64,000 bases of DNA from Paracoccaceae bacterium. Its GTDB lineage: Bacteria > Pseudomonadota > Alphaproteobacteria > Rhodobacterales > Rhodobacteraceae. The notes under the pieces were generated by a model. The model was not told the DNA's origin and searched no databases. It saw nothing but the letters and a program-made list of their open reading frames with translations. Of this stretch, positions 34,116-42,662 are shown piece by piece (position 1 is the first letter of the stretch; each line of letters begins with the position of its first letter). The position numbers and the translations under genes are program-made. The DNA is taken from positions 310,001-374,000 of the forward strand of contig WKFI01000014.1 of NCBI GenBank assembly GCA_014872875.1. The letters run 5' to 3'.

Positions 34116-35936
34116 TCAATAGCCACTATCCGTAGTCAACACGAAGTGACCCGGCTCCACCTCTCTGTAGTTTGACGGCTCCGGCTTGTAGTCCAACCCG
34201 TGAATGGGTGACGGGATCGGTTTGAAATTCAGGTCCTTTTCGGACTTGCGCTTTTGCGGATCCGCGATCGGCACGGCCTTCATCAGCGCTTGGGTATAAG
34301 GATGCTGCGGATTTTCGAACACCCGTGCACGAGGCCCCATCTCGACGATCCGTCCAAGATACATGACACCGACCTGATGGCTGACTCGCTCGACGACGGC
34401 CATGTCATGGCTGATGAACAGGAAACTGAGCCCCAGTTCCGCCTGCAACTCCATCATCAGGTTCAACACCTGCGCCTGCACCGATACGTCCAACGCTGAC
34501 ACGGCTTCGTCCGCGATGATCAACTTTGGATTCAGCGCCAGCGCGCGTGCAATGGCGATCCGTTGCCGCTGACCGCCCGACATTTCATGTGGGTAGCGGC
34601 GCATGAAACTGCGCGGCAGGTGGACGCGGTCAAACAGATTTGCGACCCGGTCCGTCAATTCGGATCCCGACGCGGTGTCATAATTGCGCATCGGCTCGGC
34701 GACCTGGTCCTCCAGCTTCATCTTGGGGTTCAGCGACGCAAATGGATCCTGGAAAATCATCTGCATGTCCAACCGCGCCTTGCGCAGCCCGGTCTGGTCC
34801 AGCTTCATGATATCGACGCCGTCCAGATCGATCTCGCCCGCCATGGGTTCAACCAGCCGCAGAATCGATCGCCCAGCAGAGGATTTACCACAACCGGATT
34901 CGCCCACCAGCGACAGAGTTTGCCCCTTGTTCAAAGTGAAGGAGACGTCCTCGACCGCGTGAACATTGGCGATCGTGCGACGGAAAAATCCGCCTTTGAC
35001 CGGAAACCGCGTTGTCAGGCCTTGCACCTTCAACAACGGCTGTTCGGTTCCCGGAATCGGATCCAACGGCCCCTGCTCCACGCCCAGCAACTTCATAGGC
35101 TCTGGATTGGCCTTACCTTGCATTTCCCCCAGTTTCGGAACCGCCGCCAGCAGAGCCTTGGTGTAGTCATGCTGCGGGTTTTCGAAGATCTCGGTGACGG
35201 GGCCTTCTTCGACCTTGTTCCCACGGAACATGACAACCACTCGGTCGGCCATTTGTGCAACGACAGCCATGTCGTGCGTAATGAACATCACTGCGGTGCC
35301 GGTTTCGCGCTTGAGGCGGTCCATCAACGCCAAAATCTCGGCCTGAATGGTCACGTCCAGCGCGGTCGTGGGTTCATCCGCGATCAGAAGACGCGGTTCG
35401 CAGGCCATGGCCATCGCGATCACGACCCGTTGACGCATCCCCCCGGACAGTTCGTGGGGGAACTGTTTCATGCGCCGTTCGGGTTCGGGAATCCTCACTT
35501 GGCGCAACAATTCGATGGCACGTGTCTCGGCTTCTGCCTTGTTCATGTTCTTGTGAACACGCAGCCCTTCGGTCAGTTGGCGTCCAACGGTGAAAACCGG
35601 GTTCAGGGCCGTCATCGGTTCTTGGAAAATCATGCCGATTTCGTTGCCACGGATGTGTTTCATAAGATCCTGATCGGCCTTGGCGAGATCTGTTTCACCG
35701 CCGTCGCGTCGGTCGAATACAAGCTGTCCGCCTGCGATTTCGCCGCCGCCGAACTCGACCAAGCGCATCAGCGACAGGGAGGAAACGGATTTTCCGGAAC
35801 CGGACTCGCCTACAATACAGACGGTCTCCCCCGGCTTGACCTCGAACGATACATTCTCGACCCCGACAACCGGTCCATCCTTTGTCTGGAACTCGACGCG
35901 AAGTTCCCTGATCTGTGCAATTGCTTGATCCAGCAC
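34116..35936 (-). CDS. Fused double ATP-binding protein of a peptide ABC transporter (DppD-DppF type)
   Basis: A 606-residue protein with two complete ABC ATPase domains in tandem. The first has Walker A GESGSGKS (about 43-50), signature LSGGMRQR and Walker B LLIADEPTTALD. The second has GESGCGKS, MSGGQRQR and LIIADEAVSALD. Each is followed by the oligopeptide-type C-terminal segment (ENPQHDYTKALL and ENPQHPYTQALM). It powers the permeases encoded divergently at 38025 and 39038. I start it at GTG 35936 (GGGGAAAG upstream); longer frames add basic, unstructured sequence. Confidence 0.9.
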   Translation of the reverse strand: MLDQAIAQIRELRVEFQTKDGPVVGVENVSFEVKPGETVCIVGESGSGKSVSSLSLMRLVEFGGGEIAGGQLVFDRRDGGETDLAKADQDLMKHIRGNEIGMIFQEPMTALNPVFTVGRQLTEGLRVHKNMNKAEAETRAIELLRQVRIPEPERRMKQFPHELSGGMRQRVVIAMAMACEPRLLIADEPTTALDVTIQAEILALMDRLKRETGTAVMFITHDMAVVAQMADRVVVMFRGNKVEEGPVTEIFENPQHDYTKALLAAVPKLGEMQGKANPEPMKLLGVEQGPLDPIPGTEQPLLKVQGLTTRFPVKGGFFRRTIANVHAVEDVSFTLNKGQTLSLVGESGCGKSSAGRSILRLVEPMAGEIDLDGVDIMKLDQTGLRKARLDMQMIFQDPFASLNPKMKLEDQVAEPMRNYDTASGSELTDRVANLFDRVHLPRSFMRRYPHEMSGGQRQRIAIARALALNPKLIIADEAVSALDVSVQAQVLNLMMELQAELGLSFLFISHDMAVVERVSHQVGVMYLGRIVEMGPRARVFENPQHPYTQALMKAVPIADPQKRKSEKDLNFKPIPSPIHGLDYKPEPSNYREVEPGHFVLTTDSGY

Positions 35937-36070
35937 CGGCTTTCCCCATGTCCGCGACAATGTTTGTTGGATGCAAACGCTATGCCCATGCCGTGACGGC
36001 GTCAAACCCGAAGGTCTATTTTCGCTACGGCAAGTCTTGCTTTTTTCGAAAACTCTGTTTCGATAGTTTG

Positions 36071-36084
36071 CGTAACCAGTTACG
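36071..36084. promoter_or_regulatory. Inverted repeat CGTAAC-CA-GTTACG between divergent ABC genes
   Basis: Perfect 6-bp arms with a 2-bp spacer lie in the 286-bp region between the ATPase gene (minus) and the binding-protein gene (plus). The position suits a shared operator. A weak sigma-70-like match for the plus direction is TTGACT at 36149-36154 with GGTAAA about 18 bp later. No other gene is seen in the gap. Confidence 0.4.
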
Positions 36085-36222
36085 GGGGGATGAGAAACGC
36101 GGCTGAACACTTGGCGGCGTTATTGTTTGTTTTCAAAAATCTAGCCTCTTGACTGTACACCCCAAGTCTGCGGGTAAAGCGGACACAAACGAGACACTTA
36201 GGTGTCCAACAAGGAGTGTGAA

Positions 36223-37923
36223 ATGAAAGTAAAAGCGCTTTTGCTAGGCGCTGTTGCCACAGCGGCGATGGCTCCGATGGCGATGGCCGAGCGCGGCTCG
36301 GACGGTCATGTCAGCATCATCTATTGGCAGGCACCGTCCATTCTGAACCCGTTCCTGTCAGGCGGCACGAAAGACAGCGAGTCGGCCTCTCTGATCCTGG
36401 AACCGCTGGCCCGCTATAACGAAACCGGTGCCATGGTGCCGTGGTTGTCCAACGAAATCCCGACGGTCGAAAACGGTGGGGTCAGCGAGGACCTGACCAG
36501 CATCACCTGGAAAGTCGCGCCCGACCTGAAATGGTCCGACGGTTCGGCCGTGACGGCCCATGACGTCAAGTTCACTGCAGATTACTGCATGCACCCCGAA
36601 GGCGGTTGCGCACAGCTGTCCAAATTCGAAGGTGTCAACAGCGTCGAGGCAATTGATGACCTGACGGTGAAAGTGACTTTCAATGGCCCGACACCGTTCC
36701 CTTATGGACCGTTCGTCGGCAACGAAAGCCCGATTCTGCAAAAGGCCCAGTTCGAAAACTGCATGGGTGCGAAAGCACCGGAATGCACCGACCAGAACTT
36801 CTATCCGGTTGGGACCGGCCCGTTTGTGGTCACGGACTTCCGTCCCAATGACGTGATCCAGATGGAAGCAAACCAGAACTATCGCGATCCGGCAAAACCG
36901 GCGTTTGCGACACTGACCTTTAAAGGCGGTGGCGATGCAACCGCAGCTGGGCGTGCCGTCATGGAAACCGGCGAGTTCGACTATGCCTGGAACCTGCAAT
37001 TGGCCCCCGATGTGATTGCCAAAATGCAAGAAGGCGGCAAAGGCACCCCGGTAGCCGGGTTTGGCCCGCTTCTGGAACGCATCATGGTCAACAACACCAA
37101 CCCGGACCCGGCGCTTGGCCCGGACGAACGGGCGGTTGTTCGCCCGAACCCGAAAACCGCGGATCTGGCCGTACGCAAGGCCATGTCGCTAGCCATCGAT
37201 CGTCCTCTGCTGGTCGAGATCGGATATGGTCAGGCAGGCAAGCTGACCTGTGATCTGGTGCCTGCGCCTGAGATCTATGCCACGGGCAACGACTCGTGCC
37301 TGACCCAGGACATTGCCGGCGCCAACAAGCTGCTGGATGATGCCGGCTGGGTAAAAGGAGCCGACGGTATCCGCGAGAAGGATGGCGTGCGTCTCAGCTT
37401 CACCTACCAGACCTCGACCAATGCCGTGCGTCAGGACTTCCAGGCCCTGATCAAGCAGTGGTGGAGTGAGATCGGTATCGAAGCCGAACTGCGCAACATC
37501 AACGCGTCGGTCTTCTTTGGTGGTGACCCGGGCTCGCCGGACACGTTCCAGAAGTTCTATGCCGATGTTGAAATGTATGCCAACACCTTCAACGGCACGG
37601 ATCCGCAGTCCTATCTGGGCAACTACCTGTGCGACAAGGCACCGAGCCCGGCCTCTCAGTGGCAAGGCGAGAACATCTCGCGCTTCTGCTCGGAAGAGTA
37701 TGACGCCCTGCACAAGAAGCTGACCGAAACCGCTGGTATCGACGCCCGTGCAGAGATCGCGCGTGAGCTGAACAACATGATCATCGACAGTGGTTCGGTG
37801 ATCCCGTTGGTCCACCGTGGTCGCCTGTCGGCGCACTCGAACACCCTGGGTGGTGTCAAGCTGAACGTGTGGGACAGCGAATTGTGGAACGTCGCAGACT
37901 GGTACCGCAAGGAAGGCTCGTAA
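36223..37923 (+). CDS. Peptide ABC transporter substrate-binding protein
   Basis: A 566-residue periplasmic solute-binding protein of family 5 (oligopeptide/dipeptide type). The signal peptide ends near residue 22 (MAMA then ERG). Family motifs follow: LEPLARYNETGAMVPWLSNEIP, WKVAPDLKWSDGSAVTAHDVKFT and the C-terminal IPLVHRGRLSAHS. The ligand is not known. The ATG at 36223 has AAGGAG upstream. It heads the plus-strand half of the transporter; a terminator-like hairpin separates it from the permease genes, which fits higher expression of the binding protein. Confidence 0.93.
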   Translation: MKVKALLLGAVATAAMAPMAMAERGSDGHVSIIYWQAPSILNPFLSGGTKDSESASLILEPLARYNETGAMVPWLSNEIPTVENGGVSEDLTSITWKVAPDLKWSDGSAVTAHDVKFTADYCMHPEGGCAQLSKFEGVNSVEAIDDLTVKVTFNGPTPFPYGPFVGNESPILQKAQFENCMGAKAPECTDQNFYPVGTGPFVVTDFRPNDVIQMEANQNYRDPAKPAFATLTFKGGGDATAAGRAVMETGEFDYAWNLQLAPDVIAKMQEGGKGTPVAGFGPLLERIMVNNTNPDPALGPDERAVVRPNPKTADLAVRKAMSLAIDRPLLVEIGYGQAGKLTCDLVPAPEIYATGNDSCLTQDIAGANKLLDDAGWVKGADGIREKDGVRLSFTYQTSTNAVRQDFQALIKQWWSEIGIEAELRNINASVFFGGDPGSPDTFQKFYADVEMYANTFNGTDPQSYLGNYLCDKAPSPASQWQGENISRFCSEEYDALHKKLTETAGIDARAEIARELNNMIIDSGSVIPLVHRGRLSAHSNTLGGVKLNVWDSELWNVADWYRKEGS

Positions 37924-37940
37924 GTCCTTAGAAACGTTAG

Positions 37941-37975
37941 AAACCCGCCTCGGCTCTTGCCCGGGGCGGGTTTTC
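37941..37975 (+). terminator. Attenuator-type hairpin between binding protein and permease genes
   Basis: AAACCCGCC and GGCGGGTTT form a 9-bp stem with a 15-base loop, followed by TTTTCC. It lies 17 nt after the binding-protein stop and before the permease genes in the same direction. Partial termination would explain the usual excess of binding protein. Confidence 0.7.
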
Positions 37976-38024
37976 CGTACAATGACCGTGCGGCAATAAC
38001 AAACACCTGCAAAGGCGCCCCTGA

Positions 38025-39032
38025 ATGCTGACCTTTACAATACGGCGATTGGTGCTTGCAGTACCGACGCTCTTGTTCATCAGTCTCGTGATCTTCCTGT
38101 TGCTGGAATTTGCACCAGGCGATCCGATGGCTCAGGTTCCCCTGACCGTCCCCCCCGAAGTCAAAGAGAAGATGCGCGAGGCCCTGGGCCTTGGCCAGCC
38201 GATGCATATCCGGTTCTGGAAGTGGATCGTGCAATTCTTCTGGATCGAACCGCAGGTTCTGATCGACTACTATTTCGGAACCACGTTCTCCGAAGGAGAT
38301 CTGCGCGTGATCTCGTGGCAGACACGTTCGCCCGTCATGGACATCGTTGTTCAGCGCCTGCCGCAGACCCTGTGGGTTGTCGGCACAGCCTATGTCGTGG
38401 CGATCATCGTGGCCATTCCGATCGGGATCTATTCGGCCTATCGCCAATACAGCTGGTTCGACCAGATGGGCACGTTTGTGTCGATGGTAGGGTTTTCAGT
38501 CCCACCGTTCTTTTCGGGCGTTCTGGTCATCGTGATCTTCTCGGTCCAACTGGGCTGGTTCCCGTCAATCTATGACACCACACATGTGGTGAGTGACTGG
38601 GATAGTTTCGTCAAACAGCTGCAACAGATGATCATGCCCGTCATGGTTCTGGCGTTGCAAATCACCGCGCAGCTAAGCCGCTTCATGCGTGCATCGATGC
38701 TGGACAACCTGAATCAGGATTATGTCCGTACGGCCCGCGCCAAGGGGCTGAGCGAATATGTCGTGGTCATGGTGCATGTGCTGCGCAACTCGATGATCCC
38801 TGTGGTCACCGTGATCGCGCTGGGTATCCCATCGATCTTTGGCGGTGCCATCATCACCGAACAGGTGTTCAAGGTGAACGGCATCGGGCAGCTTCTGATT
38901 ACCGCGATCCAGGCCAATGACCTGCCGATGGTGCAGACATTGACCTTCATCTTCGCGGTGCTGATCGTTCTCTTCAACCTGGTCGCAGACGTGCTGTACG
39001 GCATTCTCGACCCCCGCATCCGGTATGAGTGA
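38025..39032 (+). CDS. Peptide ABC transporter permease (DppB type)
   Basis: A 335-residue inner-membrane permease with an N-terminal LTFTIRRLVLAVPTLLFISLVIF segment typical of DppB/OppB, about six membrane helices, and the EAA-loop region DYVRTARAKGLSEYVVVMVHVLRNSMIPV that contacts the ATPase. It pairs with the DppC-type permease directly downstream; its stop overlaps a possible GTG start of that gene. Confidence 0.93.
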   Translation: MLTFTIRRLVLAVPTLLFISLVIFLLLEFAPGDPMAQVPLTVPPEVKEKMREALGLGQPMHIRFWKWIVQFFWIEPQVLIDYYFGTTFSEGDLRVISWQTRSPVMDIVVQRLPQTLWVVGTAYVVAIIVAIPIGIYSAYRQYSWFDQMGTFVSMVGFSVPPFFSGVLVIVIFSVQLGWFPSIYDTTHVVSDWDSFVKQLQQMIMPVMVLALQITAQLSRFMRASMLDNLNQDYVRTARAKGLSEYVVVMVHVLRNSMIPVVTVIALGIPSIFGGAIITEQVFKVNGIGQLLITAIQANDLPMVQTLTFIFAVLIVLFNLVADVLYGILDPRIRYE

Positions 39033-39037
39033 TCGCC

Positions 39038-40000
39038 ATGACTGAGCTGAGCAATCCGACCCCCACCGCCCCGCCACGCAATCAATGGCTGGACGTGTGG
39101 GACCAGTTCAAAAGCCACCGCGGCGCATTGTTCGGGGCTTTTGTGTTCTTCTTCGTGATAGCCGTGGTTTATATCGGTCCGTTCATCTGGCGTATCGACC
39201 CACAATACCTACCGCAGGGGCGTGACTTCATCAACCTGCGCGACACTCGTCCGATCTGGGTGGGGCTGTTCGACAGCAGCGCCAAGGTGAACTGGGCGCA
39301 TCCGCTGGGAACCGACAACCTGGGTCGGGATACGTTGGCCCGGATGATGTTCGGGGGTCAGGTCTCGATCGCGGTAGGTCTGACAGCCATGCTGGTCGCG
39401 CTTTTCCTTGGCACGCTTGTCGGCGTGGTCGCGGGCTTTGTCAGGAAACTGGATGGTCCGCTGATGCGCTTCACTGACCTGTTCCTGGCGCTGCCACTCC
39501 TGCCGCTGATCCTTGTGGCCTCCCTTCTGTTCCGGGAGTCATTGGCGGCCGGGTTTGGCCCGGAAGGCGGGATTTTCATCCTGATCGTCATCTTGATCGG
39601 CATCACGTCATGGATGCCCACGGCCCGGATTGTACGCGGCGATGTTCTGGCGCTGAAGGAACGTGAGTTCGTTCTGGCGGCCCGGTCCATCGGGACCAAC
39701 AATAACAAGTTGATCCTGCGACACATCCTGCCAAACATTCTGTCACCGATCATGGTGTCTGCGACCTTGGGCATTGCAACGGCGATCATCACCGAAAGCG
39801 CCCTGTCATTCCTCGGCTTCGGTTTTCCGCCGGACTTTCCGACCTGGGGCCGGTTGCTGAATGATGGCGTAGACCGACTGGCCAGCTATCCCGAGCGCTC
39901 GATCATCCCCGGAGTAATGATCTCGTTGACGGTACTGAGCGTTAACTATCTGGGTGACGGCCTGCGCGATGCGTTGGATCCCCGCATCCGCGGGCGATAG
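39038..40000 (+). CDS. Peptide ABC transporter permease (DppC type)
   Basis: A 320-residue permease with an N-terminal cytoplasmic tail, a first helix at LFGAFVFFFVIAVVYIGPFIW and a large periplasmic loop. The DppC motif HPLGTDNLGRDTLARMMFGGQVS follows, with the EAA loop REFVLAARSIGTNNNKLILRHILPN. I prefer the ATG at 39038; a GTG at 39029 overlaps the upstream stop (GTGA) and is also possible. A strong terminator lies 22 bp after the stop. Confidence 0.93.
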   Translation: MTELSNPTPTAPPRNQWLDVWDQFKSHRGALFGAFVFFFVIAVVYIGPFIWRIDPQYLPQGRDFINLRDTRPIWVGLFDSSAKVNWAHPLGTDNLGRDTLARMMFGGQVSIAVGLTAMLVALFLGTLVGVVAGFVRKLDGPLMRFTDLFLALPLLPLILVASLLFRESLAAGFGPEGGIFILIVILIGITSWMPTARIVRGDVLALKEREFVLAARSIGTNNNKLILRHILPNILSPIMVSATLGIATAIITESALSFLGFGFPPDFPTWGRLLNDGVDRLASYPERSIIPGVMISLTVLSVNYLGDGLRDALDPRIRGR

Positions 40001-40021
40001 ATGCAGAAAAGAACAAGTTCG

Positions 40022-40054
40022 ACAGCCGCCCCATCTGGGCGGCTGTTTTGTTTT
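40022..40054 (+). terminator. Intrinsic terminator of the peptide ABC operon
   Basis: A perfect 10-bp stem ACAGCCGCCC / GGGCGGCTGT with the five-base loop CATCT is followed by TTTGTTTT. It directly follows the last permease gene. Confidence 0.9.
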
Positions 40055-40209
40055 GCAGATTCCCTTGGCGCCAGAACGAACGACCGACCACCCTCGCCTG
40101 ATCGGAAGATCTTCCCAGCTAGGTTCAAAATTACACATTCAAATACACTTGATTGTGAATCCGTTCACCGCCAATTGGGAAAAAATTCTAAACTCAGGCG
40201 GAATCAGCC

Positions 40210-41262
40210 ATGTTCGAGACATTCGGGTTCGAAGAAACAACCGCGCGCGAGGTCAGCGTTCTTTTTGCACTGGCATTGGGTGTGGTCTTTGGCACTCTGG
40301 CCCATTGGACACGGTTCTGCTTCCGCCGTGCCGTGGTCGGAGACGATCGCAAACAGGCTGCCGGAGTTTGGCTGCTGGCCTTGGCCGCTGCGATTACAGG
40401 TACCCAAGCTGCGACAACACTAGGGTGGCTGGATCTGTCTAATCACCGTTTGCTTGGGGCGAATATCCCCGTCCTTGGCCTGATTGTGGGCGGGCTGCTA
40501 TTTGGCGTGGGCATGGTTTTGACCCGAGGGTGCATTTCGCGCCTGACCGTCCTGAGCGGAGGCGGCAACCTGCGAGCCCTGACGTGTATTCTGGTCTTTG
40601 CTGTGGTGGCTCATGCCACGCTAAAAGGTGTTCTGGCACCGCTGCGCACGACGCTCACATCTTGGAGCTTCGAAACGGATCTGGTCAGCCTGCCGCCCCT
40701 TGTGGGTTTGATCGGCGCGGCAATCGCAGTTCTGATCGCGCTGCGATCCGGCAATCGCCCCCTGGTTCTATTTGGCGCGGTTGTGATCGGTTTGCTTGTG
40801 CCTTTCGGGTGGGTCGGAACCGGTTATGTGTTGTTCGACGAATTTGACCCGATTGCCGTTCAGAGCCTCGGCTTCATCGGCCCCAGCGCAGATGCACTGT
40901 TCTTCACCATCGCCTCCACGTCGATCCCCGCAGGGTTTGGCGTAGGTCTGATTGGTGGCGTTCTGGTTGGCGGCCTGTTGGGCGCGCTCACATCCGGCCA
41001 GTTCCGCTGGCAGAGTTTCGAGAGCCCTGCCCAGACCGGCCGATATGTCTTCGGCGCGGTCTTGATGGGCTTTGGTGGCGCTGTCGCGGGTGGCTGCACC
41101 GTGGGTGCCGGTCTGGCAGGCCTTCCGACCCTTGGTGTCGCATCCTTGTTGATCATGGGATCCATAACAGTTGGCGCACTGATCACCAGCCGGGCAATCA
41201 GTGCAACTTCTTCCGGATCCGCCGAACAGCCAGCCAGACCAGCCCTACGACCGGCAGAGTGA
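40210..41262 (+). CDS. YeeE/YedE-family (TsuA-like) sulfur-compound transporter
   Basis: A 350-residue membrane protein with about nine or ten helices of the YeeE/YedE family. Three cysteines sit at positions that look equivalent to those reported as essential in the thiosulfate transporter TsuA: Cys37 (RFCFRR), Cys108 (TRGCISRL) and Cys296 (AGGCTVGAGLAGLPT). Thiosulfate uptake is therefore the best guess, though no sulfur-oxidation genes are adjacent. The gene's last 65 bp overlap the convergent DUF3422 gene. The 209-bp upstream gap holds a terminator and an imperfect ATTCA-N14-TGAAT dyad around 40138-40161. Confidence 0.85.
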   Translation: MFETFGFEETTAREVSVLFALALGVVFGTLAHWTRFCFRRAVVGDDRKQAAGVWLLALAAAITGTQAATTLGWLDLSNHRLLGANIPVLGLIVGGLLFGVGMVLTRGCISRLTVLSGGGNLRALTCILVFAVVAHATLKGVLAPLRTTLTSWSFETDLVSLPPLVGLIGAAIAVLIALRSGNRPLVLFGAVVIGLLVPFGWVGTGYVLFDEFDPIAVQSLGFIGPSADALFFTIASTSIPAGFGVGLIGGVLVGGLLGALTSGQFRWQSFESPAQTGRYVFGAVLMGFGGAVAGGCTVGAGLAGLPTLGVASLLIMGSITVGALITSRAISATSSGSAEQPARPALRPAE

Positions 41263-42478
41263 TCATCGCGGTCAACATCCCCTTGCTGACCGAAAGCGCC
41301 GTTGCCAGAGGGTAAAGAAGATAAGTGGCCAACGACACCGCATAGTAACTGATCGCGACCACTGACAGCCCCTCGACCGTGTGCTGTAGCCGCAATTGCA
41401 GGTCGGCGCGTCGATCCATGCTTTCCAACAACGCCTGGTTTTGCGCACTGCGTTCCACATCCACTTGCGTTCGCAGCAGTTCCCCAGCGCGCATTGCCCG
41501 ATCAGCCAGCTTGCCTAGGCGCATTTCCATCGACTTGACGGTCCGCATCGCCGGGTCATAGCGGCGCAGCATGAATTCGGAGAACAGCTGCATCCCCCGG
41601 AAACGCGCTTCCTCCAGCATATCAATGCGTTGGTTCACGATGGCCTCATACGCTCCGGTTGCTCCGAACCGGAAAGCAGCCTGAGCCCCGATCGTCTCCA
41701 GTTCGGTCGCGACGCGCAGAAGTGGCTGCAGCGTTTCGTCGGCGCGGGCCGTTCCGTCTGATATTTCTATCATGAGCTCGCTCAGATGGGCGTCCAGCTC
41801 TCCAATACGACCGGAGAGCTTACGCACACGCGAAAACCCCAGCATCGACATGGACTTGTAGGTCTCGATCTCGCATAGGCGTTGCACGACGCGCCCGATG
41901 CGCTGTTGGCCGGTCCCTGGTTGGACAAAGACAGCAAACCGCATATGACCAGCCGGATCGACCCGAAAATCCCCGGCTGCCACGGCAAGCCCGTCCAACA
42001 CCTCGGCCACGGCAAGGCTTTCCGGGACAAACCACTCTTTCAGATACCGCCGGATCTCGTCGTCTTCGGGCCGCTCCTGCACGCGCATCACAATCGAGGT
42101 CATGCGCTGTCCCGGCGCGCTCTCAAGCCAGTTTTCAGGGAACACCGCAAAATCGACCGGATCAAAAGGCCTCGCGCTCAACCCGTCTGTAAACACAGTG
42201 TAGGACACGAACTCGGTATGGCTTTCCCATTTGAGCATATGTCGCCCAATCCGGGCCGAGTGATGCGTGGCCCCCGGCTGCGGGTGCACTGCCCCGTGGC
42301 GATCCAGCAGGTCTATCAGATGTGCCCTGTCATCCGCCCGGTCCCGGTGGGCGGCTTCCTGTGGTTGCTTGATGGCCAGATGCACAACTGTGCAAGGGCT
42401 GGTCATCGACGGAAATGGCCGGGCGTGAAGTTCGTTCGCCAGCTTGTAACGGAGTGGATGATCCTGAATGGATGGCAT
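41198..42478 (-). CDS. DUF3422-family membrane protein
   Basis: A 426-residue protein of the DUF3422 family. The N-terminal region begins HPLRYKLANELHARPFP, a family hallmark. The middle is long and helical with coiled-coil character (about 230-360). Two C-terminal membrane helices (about 370-420) end in a basic RRIRKKLH tail. No biochemical function is established for the family. It converges with the YeeE/YedE gene and overlaps it by 65 bp. A 12-bp palindrome CGATTGCAATCG (42508-42519) lies 30 bp upstream of its start. Confidence 0.85.
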   Translation of the reverse strand: MPSIQDHPLRYKLANELHARPFPSMTSPCTVVHLAIKQPQEAAHRDRADDRAHLIDLLDRHGAVHPQPGATHHSARIGRHMLKWESHTEFVSYTVFTDGLSARPFDPVDFAVFPENWLESAPGQRMTSIVMRVQERPEDDEIRRYLKEWFVPESLAVAEVLDGLAVAAGDFRVDPAGHMRFAVFVQPGTGQQRIGRVVQRLCEIETYKSMSMLGFSRVRKLSGRIGELDAHLSELMIEISDGTARADETLQPLLRVATELETIGAQAAFRFGATGAYEAIVNQRIDMLEEARFRGMQLFSEFMLRRYDPAMRTVKSMEMRLGKLADRAMRAGELLRTQVDVERSAQNQALLESMDRRADLQLRLQHTVEGLSVVAISYYAVSLATYLLYPLATALSVSKGMLTAMITLPVVGLVWLAVRRIRKKLH

Positions 42479-42507
42479 GTCGGCTTTCCCTGATCCCCCA
42501 AGTGTGC

Positions 42508-42519
42508 CGATTGCAATCG
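42508..42519. promoter_or_regulatory. 12-bp palindrome CGATTGCAATCG upstream of the DUF3422 gene
   Basis: A perfect palindrome lies 30 bp upstream of the DUF3422 start, in the divergent region shared with the RTX-repeat gene. It could be an operator, but a 12-bp palindrome can also occur by chance. Confidence 0.25.
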
Positions 42520-42662
42520 CAAAGTAAACCGTTTTTTATCAAAGGATTAGAGGAATACCTTTGTATGCCGCATTCCCGCCCACCCCTGTATGGTGAATTT
42601 CAGGCAGAACTGTGCTACCTTGTCGCGACGCGAACCCATTTTCAGAACCGGATACAGATATC

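Noticed and set aside
36149-36178. TTGACT / GGTAAA as a firm promoter for the peptide-binding protein gene
   Set aside because: The -35 is good but the -10 matches only half of the consensus, so it is mentioned only within the dyad entry.
40138-40161. ATTCA-N14-TGAAT as a BigR/SqrR sulfide-sensor site upstream of the TsuA-like gene
   Set aside because: The spacing does not fit the known site and inner positions do not match; only the outer five bases are symmetric.
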